Of a stretch of DNA of 64,000 bases, positions 52,688-60,870 are shown piece by piece. The notes under the pieces are model-generated. The model made no database searches. It was not told the DNA's origin and saw only the letters and a list, made by a program, of their open reading frames with translations. The translations under genes and the position numbers were made by a program. The stretch's first letter is position 1. Each line of letters opens with the position of its first letter. The stretch spans positions 62,001-126,000 of the forward strand of contig NZ_JAQCNO010000048.1 of NCBI RefSeq assembly GCF_028274965.1. The letters run 5' to 3'. This DNA is from Natronomonas sp. Lineage in GTDB: Archaea; Halobacteriota; Halobacteria; Halobacteriales; Haloarculaceae.

Positions 52688-54547
52688 ATGGATGTTCTGC
52701 CGGACACGAGCGCGGTCATCGACGGCCGCGTGTCGGAGCGCGTCGACGCCGGCGGCGTGGACGTGGTGTACGTCCCGGAGGCGGTCGTCGGCGAGTTGGA
52801 GGCCCAGGCCAACGACGGCCGCGACAGCGGCTGGGACGGGCTGGCCGAGCTACAGCGGCTCGCCGGACTCGCCGACGAGGGCGGGATCGACGTGGAGTAC
52901 GTCGGCCGCCGTCCGGACGCGATCGAGAAGCGCGACGCCGGCGAGGGCGAGATCGACGCGCTGATCCGGGAGCTCGCGGACGGACACGACGCGACGCTTC
53001 TGACGAGCGACGTCGTCCAAAGCGAGGTCGCGAAGGCAAAGGGGATCGCGGTCGAGTACGTCGAGCCGAAGACCGACGACGCGAGCGAGCTCACCCTCGA
53101 GCGGTACCTCGACGAGGAGACGATGTCGGTACACCTCAAGACCGGGGTCGAGCCGATGGCCAAACGCGGGACGATCGGCGAGATGCGCTACGAGCGCGTC
53201 GGGGACGACCCCCTCTCGGAGGCGGAGATGCGCTCGGTGGCCGACAACGTGCTCAACGTCGCCCGGGCGGCCAGCGACGGGTTCGTCGAGCTCTCGCACC
53301 CGGGCATGACGATCGTCCAGATCCGGGACATGCGGATCGCCGTCGCGGAGCCGCCCTTCGCCGACGGGATCGAGGTCACGGCCGTCCGCCCGATCGTCAA
53401 GACGGACCTCGACGACTACGAGAAGGCCGACGCGCTCCGGGGTCGCTTCACCGAGCGACAGCGCGGCGTGCTCATCTCCGGCGCGCCGGGGGCCGGGAAG
53501 TCGACGTTCGCACAGGCCGTCGCGGAGTTCCTCGACGGGGAGGGGTACGCGGTCAAGACGATGGAAAAGCCCCGGGACCTCCAGGTCGGCCCCGAGATCA
53601 CGCAGTACACCGAACTCGGCGGCTCGATGGAAAACACCGCCGACTCGCTTCTGATGGTCCGGCCGGACTACACGATCTACGACGAGGTCCGCAAGACGTC
53701 AGACTTCGAGACGTTCGCGGACATGCGGCTCGCCGGGGTCGGGATGATCGGCGTCGTCCACGCGACGCGGGCCATCGACGCCCTCCAGCGGCTCGTCGGC
53801 CGCGTCGAGTTGGGCATGATCCCCCAGGTCGTCGACACCGTCGTCTACATCGAGGCCGGCGAGGTCCACACCGTCTACGACGTGACGACGGAGGTGAAGG
53901 TGCCCCACGGTCTCGTCGAGGAGGACTTGGCGCGGCCTGTCATCGTCATCGAGGACTTCGAGACCGGCGAAGCGGCCTACGAGATATACACGTTCAACCG
54001 CCAGGTCGTCACCGTCCCGCTCGAGGGGGCCGCCGACGGGAGCGCCGAGACGGGCGTCGAACGCGTCGCCAAACAGGAGATCGAACGGGAGATCCGCTCG
54101 GTCGCCCACGGCCACGTCGACGTCGAGCTCCAGGGCGCGAACACGGCCGTCGTCTGGGTCGACGACGACGACATCTCCTACGTGATCGGCAAGGGCGGCG
54201 GCCGGATCAGCGAGATCGAAAACCGCCTCGGGATCGACATCGACGTCCGCTCGCTCTCGGATCGACCCGACGGCGCGGGCGGGGGCGCCGGTGCCGGCGC
54301 TGGTGGCGGCACCGACGCCGCGGCGGCCGGCGAGCGGGTCACGCCGGAGGTGACGAACCGCCACGTCGTCATCCCGGTCGGCGCACACGGCGGCGAGACC
54401 GTCGAGATCAGGGCCGACGGGGAGTACCTCTTCACAGCGACCGTCTCGCGCGGCGGCGAGATCCAGGTCTCGCGGGGGTCGGCGATCGCGGAGGAACTCG
54501 AGGGCGCGATCGACAGAGGGCGGTCGATCACCGTCGTGCCGCAGTAG
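52688..54547 (+). CDS. PINc-PilT ATPase with KH domain
   Basis: A 619-residue multidomain protein typical of archaea. Residues 1-130 are a PIN domain (LPDTSAVIDGR, TLLTSDVVQSEVAK); 250-450 are a PilT/VirB11-like ATPase with Walker A SGAPGAGKST near 263 and DEVRKTSDFETFADMRLAG; 490-530 hold a KH segment SYVIGKGGGRISEIE. The last 60 residues are a beta domain (VTNRHVVIPVGAHGGETVEI). The combination of nuclease fold, ring ATPase and RNA-binding motif suggests RNA metabolism rather than pilus function. Confidence 0.92.
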   Translation: MDVLPDTSAVIDGRVSERVDAGGVDVVYVPEAVVGELEAQANDGRDSGWDGLAELQRLAGLADEGGIDVEYVGRRPDAIEKRDAGEGEIDALIRELADGHDATLLTSDVVQSEVAKAKGIAVEYVEPKTDDASELTLERYLDEETMSVHLKTGVEPMAKRGTIGEMRYERVGDDPLSEAEMRSVADNVLNVARAASDGFVELSHPGMTIVQIRDMRIAVAEPPFADGIEVTAVRPIVKTDLDDYEKADALRGRFTERQRGVLISGAPGAGKSTFAQAVAEFLDGEGYAVKTMEKPRDLQVGPEITQYTELGGSMENTADSLLMVRPDYTIYDEVRKTSDFETFADMRLAGVGMIGVVHATRAIDALQRLVGRVELGMIPQVVDTVVYIEAGEVHTVYDVTTEVKVPHGLVEEDLARPVIVIEDFETGEAAYEIYTFNRQVVTVPLEGAADGSAETGVERVAKQEIEREIRSVAHGHVDVELQGANTAVVWVDDDDISYVIGKGGGRISEIENRLGIDIDVRSLSDRPDGAGGGAGAGAGGGTDAAAAGERVTPEVTNRHVVIPVGAHGGETVEIRADGEYLFTATVSRGGEIQVSRGSAIAEELEGAIDRGRSITVVPQ

Positions 54548-54580
54548 CGTTCCTCGATCCGTCGCGGCCCGGGCGGGCGA

Positions 54581-54614
54581 TCGGCAACACTATTAATCAT
54601 GATAGTGTTGCCGA
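54581..54614. repeat. Perfect 13-bp inverted repeat (operator candidate) over the promoter of the AdkA-like operon
   Basis: TCGGCAACACTAT at 54581-54593 and ATAGTGTTGCCGA at 54602-54614 are exact reverse complements, with an eight-base AT-rich centre, TAATCATG, where the TATA box would lie. The arrangement fits a dimeric regulator covering the core promoter. It ends 19 bases before the ATG at 54633. Confidence 0.8.
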
Positions 54615-54632
54615 CACGTAAGGACACAGATC

Positions 54633-54917
54633 ATGAGACTATCGAACGCCAGAGACCGCTTCGTCGGCGAGTTCACGTTTCCGGTCGAGTGCGAGCGCGT
54701 CGTCGACACGCTCGGAGACGTCGAGATAGAGGGCCTGACGAACGACCCCGAAACGGTCGGCGACGTATTGGATCGGACGGACGCCGAGGCGTTTCACTCC
54801 GCCGACGACCTCTACGATACGATCATCGGATCGATAAGCAGCGAGTACGTCGGCCGCCGGTTCTACGACGACCGGGGCTCGAACGCCGGGATGGACATCG
54901 ACGAGGTGTCGTTCTGA
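54633..54917 (+). CDS. Small haloarchaeal protein (DUF5789-like)
   Basis: A 94-residue acidic protein: MRLSNARDRFVGEFTFPVECERV, then ETVGDVLDRTDAEAFHSADDLYDTIIGSISSEYVGRRFYDDRG (read in pieces). It resembles a conserved haloarchaeal family of helical proteins that I believe is called DUF5789; no function is known to me. It is preceded by the 13-bp palindrome, and its stop overlaps the AdkA-like ATG by one base (TGATG at 54915-54919), so the two proteins are co-translated. Confidence 0.72.
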   Translation: MRLSNARDRFVGEFTFPVECERVVDTLGDVEIEGLTNDPETVGDVLDRTDAEAFHSADDLYDTIIGSISSEYVGRRFYDDRGSNAGMDIDEVSF

Positions 54918-55495
54918 TGGCGCGAAACGTCGTCGTGAGCGGCGTCCCGGGCGTTGGGGCCTCGGAGGTCTGCGAGGGCGCCCGGCGCGAGCTCGGCGAC
55001 GAGTACACGCTCGTCAACGTCGGGGACGTCATGCTCCAGGAGGCGCTCGAACACGGCCTCGCCGACGGGCGCGAGGAGCTCGCACAGCTTCGGTTCCGCG
55101 ACCAGCGGGCGCTCCAGCGGCGCGCGAGCGAGCACATCGCCCGCGAGTCCGATTCAGGGCCGCTGTTGATCAACACCCACCTCGTCGTCGAGACGCCGCT
55201 CGGGTACGTCCCCGGGCTGAGCGAGGCGATGCTCGCCGATATCGACCCCGCGGCGCTCGTCGTCGTCGATGCGGACACCGAGACCGTCCGGGAGCGCCGC
55301 GAGACGAGCGAGCGGTCCTACGAGCAGTTCAGCCGGTCGGTCGCGTTCCACAGACAGCTACAGAGCTCGGCCGCCTTCGCGTACTCGCTACAGAGCAACG
55401 CGTCGGTGTATCACCTCCGCAACGACGACGACGTCGAGGCGGCCGTCGGGCGACTCGCCGCCATCGCCGAGACGTTCTCCGAGCTCTCGGGATAA
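54917..55495 (+). CDS. AdkA-like adenylate kinase with altered P-loop
   Basis: A 192-residue protein that matches archaeal AdkA in length and layout. The P-loop reads GVPGVGASEV (residues 9-18), where AdkA has GVPGVGKT: the lysine that binds the beta/gamma phosphates is Ala15 here. LVNVGDVMLQEALEHG, LINTHLVVETPLGYVPGL (near 85-102) and DADTETVRERR are AdkA-like. Without the Lys, ordinary phosphoryl transfer should be weak, so this may be a sensor or a different nucleotide-binding protein. It follows the small acidic protein by overlap. Confidence 0.75.
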   Translation: MARNVVVSGVPGVGASEVCEGARRELGDEYTLVNVGDVMLQEALEHGLADGREELAQLRFRDQRALQRRASEHIARESDSGPLLINTHLVVETPLGYVPGLSEAMLADIDPAALVVVDADTETVRERRETSERSYEQFSRSVAFHRQLQSSAAFAYSLQSNASVYHLRNDDDVEAAVGRLAAIAETFSELSG

Positions 55496-55522
55496 CGGGC
55501 CGGTCGGACCGGGGGCGCGGGG

Positions 55523-58500
55523 CTACCGCAGCGCCGCGTGGAGCTTCTCGATCGGGTGCGGCGGTTTGCCCTCCGTCCGGTCGGTGTCGGCCAGCTGTGA
55601 CCGACAGGAGGTGCCGGGCGCGGTGACCTCCTCGGCGGGCGAGTCCTCGACGGCGTCGAACAGCATCCGACCGATCGCCTGGCTCATCGAGTAGTGTTCG
55701 GCCTCGTAGCCGAACGACCCCGCCATCCCACAGCAGGTCGTATCGAGCACGTCGACGTCGTAGCCCGCCCGCCGGAGCACGCCGACGGCGTGGTGATCCC
55801 GGCTCGCCGCGGTCTGGTGGCAGTGGCCGTGGTACGAGACCGTCCCGTCGGCGTCGGTCGGGAGCCGCTCGTCGAGCCGGAAGGTGTCGATGTACTCCAT
55901 CACGCTGTAGGTGTTCGCCGCGACGCGCTCGACGTCGTCGCCCGCGAGCAGGTCCAGGTAGTCCTCCTGATACATCACCGAGTCGGAGGGCTCGACGCTG
56001 ACGACGTCCCAGCCCGCCTCGATCCGGGGGGCCAGGGCGTCGACGTTCTCGCGGGCGGTCGCCCGGGAGTGATCGAGGAGGCTCTTCGAGTGCGCCGGTC
56101 GGCCGCTGTCGGTCACGTCGTCGGGGACCTCGACGTGAACGCCGGCGGCCTCGAGCGTCCGGACGGCGGCCTTACCGACCTCGGGTTGGGTGTAGTCCGT
56201 GTAGGGATCCGCGAGGACGAGCGCCTTGCGGTCGGCGTCGCGTTCGGCGACGGCCGGCGTCCGCGAGGCGGCCCACTCACGGAAGGTGTGTCGCTCGAAC
56301 GTCGGCAACTCCCGTTCGCGGGCGATCCCGAGGGCCTTCTCCATGAAAAGCCCCGTCCCGGGCAGTTTCATCGCCGCGTTCGACAGCGGCGCAAAGGTGC
56401 TGCCGAGGCGGTAGAGCGTCTCGACGTTCGCAAACAGCCGGTCGCGGAGCGGGATCCCCTCGCGCTCGTGGTGTTCGTGTTTGAGTTCGGTCTTGAGCTT
56501 CGCCATGTCGACGCCGCTCGGGCAGTCGCGCTTGCAGCCCTTACAGCCGACACAGAGATCCATCACCTCCCCGAGGAACTCCTCGGAGAGGGCGTCCTCG
56601 GAGAGTTCGCCGCTCATCGCTTGCCGCAGCATGTTCGCCCGGCCCCGCGTCGAGGTGATCTCCTCGTTTTGGGTCGCCCGGTACGTCGGACACATCACCG
56701 ACCCGGTCGTGTCCTGGTGGCCGGTACAGCCCGCACAGCCGTGACAGAGCTCGGTCATGCCCTGGAAGCCGTTCTCGTTGTCCCAGTTCAGTTCGGGCTC
56801 GAAGCCGGCGTCGAACTCGTATTCGGCGTCGTACCGGAGGTTCTCCGTCGGGTCGAAGTCGCCGCTGACGTTGCCGGGGTTCAACAGCCCCTGGGGGTCG
56901 AAGGCGGCCTTCAGCCGCTCGAAGGACGCCCAGATCTCGTCGCCGTAGAGCTTCCGGTTCCAGGTCGTCCGCGCCCGCCCGTCGCCGTGTTCGCCAGAGA
57001 CCGAGCCGCCGTACTCGATGACCAGGTCCGTGATCGCGTCGGAGATCTCGAACATCCGCTCGACGCCGTCGTCGTCCTTGAGGTTCAACAGCGGGCGGAT
57101 GTGCAACACCCCGGGACCGGCGTGGGCGTAGTAGGAGGCGAACGTGTCGTACTCGTCGAAAAGCGCCTGGATGTCGGCGACGTACTCCGGGAGGTTCTCG
57201 GCGGGGACGGCGGTGTCCTCGACGAACGGCCAGTGCTTCTCGTCGCTGGTCCGCGACAGGAGGATCGGGAGCCCCGCCTTCCGCATCTTCCAGAACTTCG
57301 CCTGTCGGTCGTCGTCGTAGGCTTCGAGGGCGTCTGTCGCCTGGATCGCGTCGTCGGTTCGGACCCGGTCCTCGGAGGGGTCGACCGCGGCCTCGTGGTC
57401 GGGGAGCCGATCGGCCAGCAGGTCGGCGGCCTTCCGTTTGCCCTCCGCGGTCGAGTCGGCGTAGAACTCGACGAGAAGCGTCGAATCGGTCCCCTCGGGA
57501 AGCGTCCCGACCAGCTCCGAGAACTCGGCCGTCTCGCGGGCGAGATCGAGGAACACGTCGTCCATCGCCTCGACGGCCGCGGGGTCGTGTTCGAGGATCG
57601 GGGCCACGTCCCGCATCGCCGCGATGACGTCGTCGTACGTGAGCAGGACGACGGACGTCTCCGCCGGGACCGGTTCGAGCGATACCGTCGCCTCGGTGAC
57701 GATGCCGAGGGTGCCCTCGCTGCCGGCCATCAGCCGCCCGACGTTGACCGCGCCGCGGGCCTCGACGTCCTGTACCAGCCGATCGAGGTTGTACCCCGAG
57801 ACGTTGCGGGTCAGGTCCGGGTACCGCTCTTTGATCCGCTCGGTGTCGTGTTCGAGGATGTCGGAGACGACGGCGTAGACGCGCTCCTCGATGTCCGCGT
57901 CCGCCCCGGCCGCCTCGGCCGCCGCGGCGCGTTCGTGGAGCTCCTCGACGTCCATCCAGCCGAACCGCGTGACGGTCCCGTCGGCGAGGACGACCTCGAC
58001 CTCCTCGAGGTAGCCGTCGGCCTTCTCGTATTTCAGCGAGTGCGCGCCGGTCGAGTTGTTGCCGATACAGCCGCCGAGAACGCTCTTGTCGCCCCACGCC
58101 GGGTCGGGGGCGTACTTGAGGCCGTGCTCCTCGAGGCGGTCGTTCAGCCGCGCCAGGGTGATCCCCGGCTCGGCGGTGACCGTCTCGGCGTCGGGGTCGA
58201 CGTCCACGACGCCGTCGAGTTCCTTTTTGAAATCGAGGACGACTGCCTCGTTGACCGTCTGGCCCGCAAGCGAGGTGCCGCCGCCGCGGGGGAGCACCGG
58301 GATCGAGCGCTCGGCGCAGTACTCCATCACCGCTTGGACGTCGGCCGTCGACGTCGGGACGACGACGCCGATCGGCAGTTGGTGGTACGCGCTCGCGTCC
58401 GTCGCATAGAGGCTCCGGCTGTAGCTGTCGAAGCGGACCTCGCCGTCGACGATCGCCTCGAGATCGTCGACCAGCTCCGGTTCGGCGACCTCGGAACTCC

Positions 58501-58576
58501 GGTAGTCGTAGTCGCTCCGCGGATCCGTGGCCGGGTCGACCGGCGGTTCCGGGCCCGATCGCGTGGTCTTGCTCAT
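55523..58576 (-). CDS. FAD-linked oxidase with Fe-S and CCG domains (GlcD/GlpC-type fusion)
   Basis: A 1017-residue fusion. Residues 40-460 form a GlcD-type FAD oxidase (PRGGGTSLAGQTVNEAVVLD, IGNNSTGAHSLKYEKADG, GSEGTLGIVTEATVSLE); 590-700 hold two 4Fe-4S motifs, CHGCAGCTGH...CPT and CVGCKGCKRDCP; and the C-terminal part has a GHCHQT and a single CCGMAGSFGYE of the CCG family. This is the architecture of D-lactate and other 2-hydroxy acid dehydrogenases that pass electrons to quinone. Start ATG 58576 leads into MSKTTRSGPEP. Substrate is not certain. Confidence 0.9.
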   Translation of the reverse strand: MSKTTRSGPEPPVDPATDPRSDYDYRSSEVAEPELVDDLEAIVDGEVRFDSYSRSLYATDASAYHQLPIGVVVPTSTADVQAVMEYCAERSIPVLPRGGGTSLAGQTVNEAVVLDFKKELDGVVDVDPDAETVTAEPGITLARLNDRLEEHGLKYAPDPAWGDKSVLGGCIGNNSTGAHSLKYEKADGYLEEVEVVLADGTVTRFGWMDVEELHERAAAAEAAGADADIEERVYAVVSDILEHDTERIKERYPDLTRNVSGYNLDRLVQDVEARGAVNVGRLMAGSEGTLGIVTEATVSLEPVPAETSVVLLTYDDVIAAMRDVAPILEHDPAAVEAMDDVFLDLARETAEFSELVGTLPEGTDSTLLVEFYADSTAEGKRKAADLLADRLPDHEAAVDPSEDRVRTDDAIQATDALEAYDDDRQAKFWKMRKAGLPILLSRTSDEKHWPFVEDTAVPAENLPEYVADIQALFDEYDTFASYYAHAGPGVLHIRPLLNLKDDDGVERMFEISDAITDLVIEYGGSVSGEHGDGRARTTWNRKLYGDEIWASFERLKAAFDPQGLLNPGNVSGDFDPTENLRYDAEYEFDAGFEPELNWDNENGFQGMTELCHGCAGCTGHQDTTGSVMCPTYRATQNEEITSTRGRANMLRQAMSGELSEDALSEEFLGEVMDLCVGCKGCKRDCPSGVDMAKLKTELKHEHHEREGIPLRDRLFANVETLYRLGSTFAPLSNAAMKLPGTGLFMEKALGIARERELPTFERHTFREWAASRTPAVAERDADRKALVLADPYTDYTQPEVGKAAVRTLEAAGVHVEVPDDVTDSGRPAHSKSLLDHSRATARENVDALAPRIEAGWDVVSVEPSDSVMYQEDYLDLLAGDDVERVAANTYSVMEYIDTFRLDERLPTDADGTVSYHGHCHQTAASRDHHAVGVLRRAGYDVDVLDTTCCGMAGSFGYEAEHYSMSQAIGRMLFDAVEDSPAEEVTAPGTSCRSQLADTDRTEGKPPHPIEKLHAALR

Positions 58577-58661
58577 GTGTTCGAGGTAAAGGTCGTACGC
58601 ACCCGACCCAATTAACGCTGCTGGCGCGCCGGCGTCGGCCGCGGCCGGCCGGATCGCCCGC

Positions 58662-59006
58662 TCACAGGAACTCCCGGACCTCGGAGTACCACATGTCGTG
58701 GTGATCGACCGCGTCGATCCGGCGGGCGATCTTCGTCGCGATGACGTGCCAACAGAGCTGCGTCGGGTCCGACGGATCGAGGTTGTACCGGCTGTCCTCA
58801 CAGTCGCAGCCGCCCTCGATGACGTACTCCTCGGAGTGGCCGACGACGACGGTGAAATCGCGGTACTGCTTGACGCGCTTCTCGCCGACGGCCTCGATCG
58901 CGTCGGCCCCGCGGTCGCCGTGGGTGGCGATGACGCTGTCGACGGCCTCGCTCGTGAGTTCGCCGGAGGCCTCGAGCAGCCGTTCCCACTCCTCGACCGG
59001 GGTCAC
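58662..59006 (-). CDS. SWIM zinc-finger protein
   Basis: A 114-residue protein with one SWIM motif, CDC...CWH: CDCEDSRYNLDPSDPTQLCWH near 78-98, fits CxCx(n)CxH and should hold one zinc. The front half is helical (EEWERLLEASGELTSEAV). Start is GTG at 59006, because a CTGTTTTGCC element about 28 bp upstream gives leaderless spacing; the ORF continues nine codons further to a TTG at 59033. SWIM domains bind DNA or proteins, and in archaea some act with recombination proteins. Its partner is unknown. Confidence 0.8.
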   Translation of the reverse strand: MTPVEEWERLLEASGELTSEAVDSVIATHGDRGADAIEAVGEKRVKQYRDFTVVVGHSEEYVIEGGCDCEDSRYNLDPSDPTQLCWHVIATKIARRIDAVDHHDMWYSEVREFL

Positions 59007-59102
59007 AGCACGGTGTTTCGGAGCCGTCGGCAAAACAGGTTCGGTCGGATCGGCCGCCGCGGCGGTGCGGCGGGGGGTCCGGTCGCCGCCCGAACGCGCC
59101 GC

Positions 59103-60164
59103 TCAGTCCTCCTCGCGGAGCAGTCGGGAGACGATCTCGTCGGGGTCGAACCGGACGAGGTCGTCGTAGCCCTGCCCGGTCCCGAGAAACAGGATCGGCT
59201 TGCCGGTCACGTGGGCGATCGAGATCGCCGCCCCGCCCTGGGAGTCGGCGTCGGCTTTCGTCAGCACCGCGCCGTCGATCTCGGCGGCGTCGTTGAACTC
59301 CACGGCGCGGTTCGTCGCGTCCTGTCCGGCGACGGCCTCGTCGACGAAAAGCGTCATGTCGGGGTCGACGACGCGGTCGATCTTTTCGAGTTGCGCCATC
59401 AGGTCGTTCGAGGTGTGCAGCCGACCGGCCGTATCGCCCAAGACGACGTCGACGCCGTTGGCGTCGGCGTACTCGACGGCGTCGTAGATGACCGCCGCGG
59501 GGTCGCCGCCCTGTTCGTGGGTGATGATCTTCCGGTCGAGCGTGTCGGCGTGCTCCTCGATCTGCTCGTTCGCGCCGGCGCGGTACGTGTCGCCGTTCGC
59601 CAGCACCGAGGAGTAGCCGCGGTCGGCGAGCCACCGCGAGAGCTTGGCGATCGAGGTCGTCTTCCCGACGCCGTTGACGCCGGTGAACACGAGGACGACC
59701 GGCTTGTCGGCCTCGGCGATCCGGGCCTCGAAGTCGAACTGGCCGACGCTTATGACGTCTCGGAGCGCGTCGCCGATGGCGCGCTCGACGACCTGCTCGC
59801 CGGACTCGACCTGCTTTCGCGTGTCGCCGACGAGCCGCTCGCGGATGCGGTCGGTGATCTCGCGTGCGACCCCCATCTCGACGTCGCCGCCGAGGAGTTC
59901 GAGCTCGAGCTGTTCGAGCGGTTCCTCGAGTTCCTCCTCGGTGATGACGGTCCGGCCGGTCGCCGCGAGGGCGGCCTTCTTCGCCAAGCCGGGGCCGTCG
60001 TCGTCCCCGTCTCCGCCTTCGTCCCCCGCTGTCGTCTCGGGAGCGGGATCTGGATCAGCCTCGGGGTCGGCGTCAGCCTCGGGGTCAGGGTCGGCGTTCG
60101 GGTCCTGTTCCGACTCGACGTCGTCCTTGAACCGGCCGAGTTTGTCCTTCAGTCCGTCGAACAT
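59103..60164 (-). CDS. ftsY: Signal recognition particle receptor FtsY
   Basis: Receptor GTPase that delivers SRP-ribosome complexes to the Sec channel. The 353 residues have a 60-residue acidic Asp/Glu/Pro-rich head, then NG domain. The P-loop is FTGVNGVGKTTSIAKL near 160-175, followed by ANGDTYRAGANEQIEEHAD, DTAGRLHTSNDLM, and TKADADSQGGAAISI. The order L18Ae, prefoldin alpha, FtsY is a conserved archaeal arrangement. Four bases separate it from the prefoldin gene. Confidence 0.95.
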   Translation of the reverse strand: MFDGLKDKLGRFKDDVESEQDPNADPDPEADADPEADPDPAPETTAGDEGGDGDDDGPGLAKKAALAATGRTVITEEELEEPLEQLELELLGGDVEMGVAREITDRIRERLVGDTRKQVESGEQVVERAIGDALRDVISVGQFDFEARIAEADKPVVLVFTGVNGVGKTTSIAKLSRWLADRGYSSVLANGDTYRAGANEQIEEHADTLDRKIITHEQGGDPAAVIYDAVEYADANGVDVVLGDTAGRLHTSNDLMAQLEKIDRVVDPDMTLFVDEAVAGQDATNRAVEFNDAAEIDGAVLTKADADSQGGAAISIAHVTGKPILFLGTGQGYDDLVRFDPDEIVSRLLREED

Positions 60165-60167
60165 CCC

Positions 60168-60626
60168 CTACTCGTCGTCCTGCTGTTGCATCTGCTGCAT
60201 CTGCTGCATCTGCTGTTGTTGTGCCTGCTTGGCCTTGGCCTCAAGATCCTCGGTCTGTTCCTCGACGGTCTCGATCTCGGCTTCGAGCTCCTCGATCCGG
60301 TCGTCGAGGGTGTCCTTTTTGTGCTTGAGCGAGTCGATCGCCCCGTCGCTGTCGCGTTCGGCCGCGTAGCCGCCGCCGAGCGTGACGACGACCTCGTCGA
60401 TGTCCTGGATCTCAGCGCGGACGTAGGCGTCCCCGCCGAGGGGGACCTGCACCGTCGACCCGGTTTCGAGCGTCTCGATGGCCTCGATGGCCTCGTCGAT
60501 CTCGCTCTGTTCGGTGCGGAGCTCCTGGATCTCGTTTTGGATGGCCTGTTTCTCCTGTTCTAAGGCCTGCATCTGTTCTTGGATCTGCTGCATCGCGCCG
60601 CCGCCACCGCCGCCGCCGAGGCTCAT
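60168..60626 (-). CDS. pfdA: Prefoldin alpha subunit
   Basis: Chaperone subunit of 152 residues that captures unfolded chains for the thermosome. It is a coiled coil (MQQIQEQMQALEQEKQAIQN ... ) around a beta-hairpin with VQVPLGGDAYVRAEI and VVTLGGGYAAERD, then the second coil. It starts with MSLGGGGGGGA and ends in a Gln/Met run (QMQQMQQMQQQ). It overlaps the ribosomal L18Ae gene by four bases. Confidence 0.94.
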   Translation of the reverse strand: MSLGGGGGGGAMQQIQEQMQALEQEKQAIQNEIQELRTEQSEIDEAIEAIETLETGSTVQVPLGGDAYVRAEIQDIDEVVVTLGGGYAAERDSDGAIDSLKHKKDTLDDRIEELEAEIETVEEQTEDLEAKAKQAQQQQMQQMQQMQQQDDE

Positions 60627-60796
60627 GCGTCCACCCCGTCGATGTCGATCTGGGTGCGTTTCAGCCCGTGTTGGGAGCCGAAGTTCGCGTACACGTGTTC
60701 GACGGCCACGTCCGCGTTGGGGGCCTCGATCGACTTCTCGAACGCCTGCTCGCCGTAGCGAGCGGGGAAACGACCCCGGACCGTAAACTCACTCAT
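60623..60796 (-). CDS. rpl18a: Ribosomal protein L18Ae/LX
   Basis: A 57-residue ribosomal protein of the large subunit. SEFTVRGRFPARYGEQAFEKSIEAP and VAVEHVYANFGSQHGLKRTQI (in pieces) match archaeal L18Ae (also called LX, L20e). Start ATG 60796 is preceded by a TATA-like AAGATACTTC at 60821-60830. The four-base overlap with prefoldin alpha and the following ftsY make one operon, well known in archaea. Confidence 0.94.
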   Translation of the reverse strand: MSEFTVRGRFPARYGEQAFEKSIEAPNADVAVEHVYANFGSQHGLKRTQIDIDGVDA

Positions 60797-60820
60797 GGGC
60801 GAAATACGTCGCGCGAGCGG

Positions 60821-60830
60821 GAAGTATCTT
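60821..60830 (-). promoter_or_regulatory. TATA-like element for the rpl18a-pfdA-ftsY operon
   Basis: AAGATACTTC on the minus strand, centred 30 bp before the ATG at 60796. Confidence 0.6.
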
Positions 60831-60870
60831 CCCTTCCGGTGGGAGGCGGCGCGGCGACGCGACGTCCCGC

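Noticed and set aside
55694-58615. 973-codon frame on the plus strand opposite the FAD/Fe-S oxidoreductase
   Set aside because: Antisense shadow: the real gene on the minus strand has clear FAD, Fe-S and CCG motifs. High GC at third positions leaves long stop-free antisense frames. The translation is Arg/Val/Asp-rich without domains.
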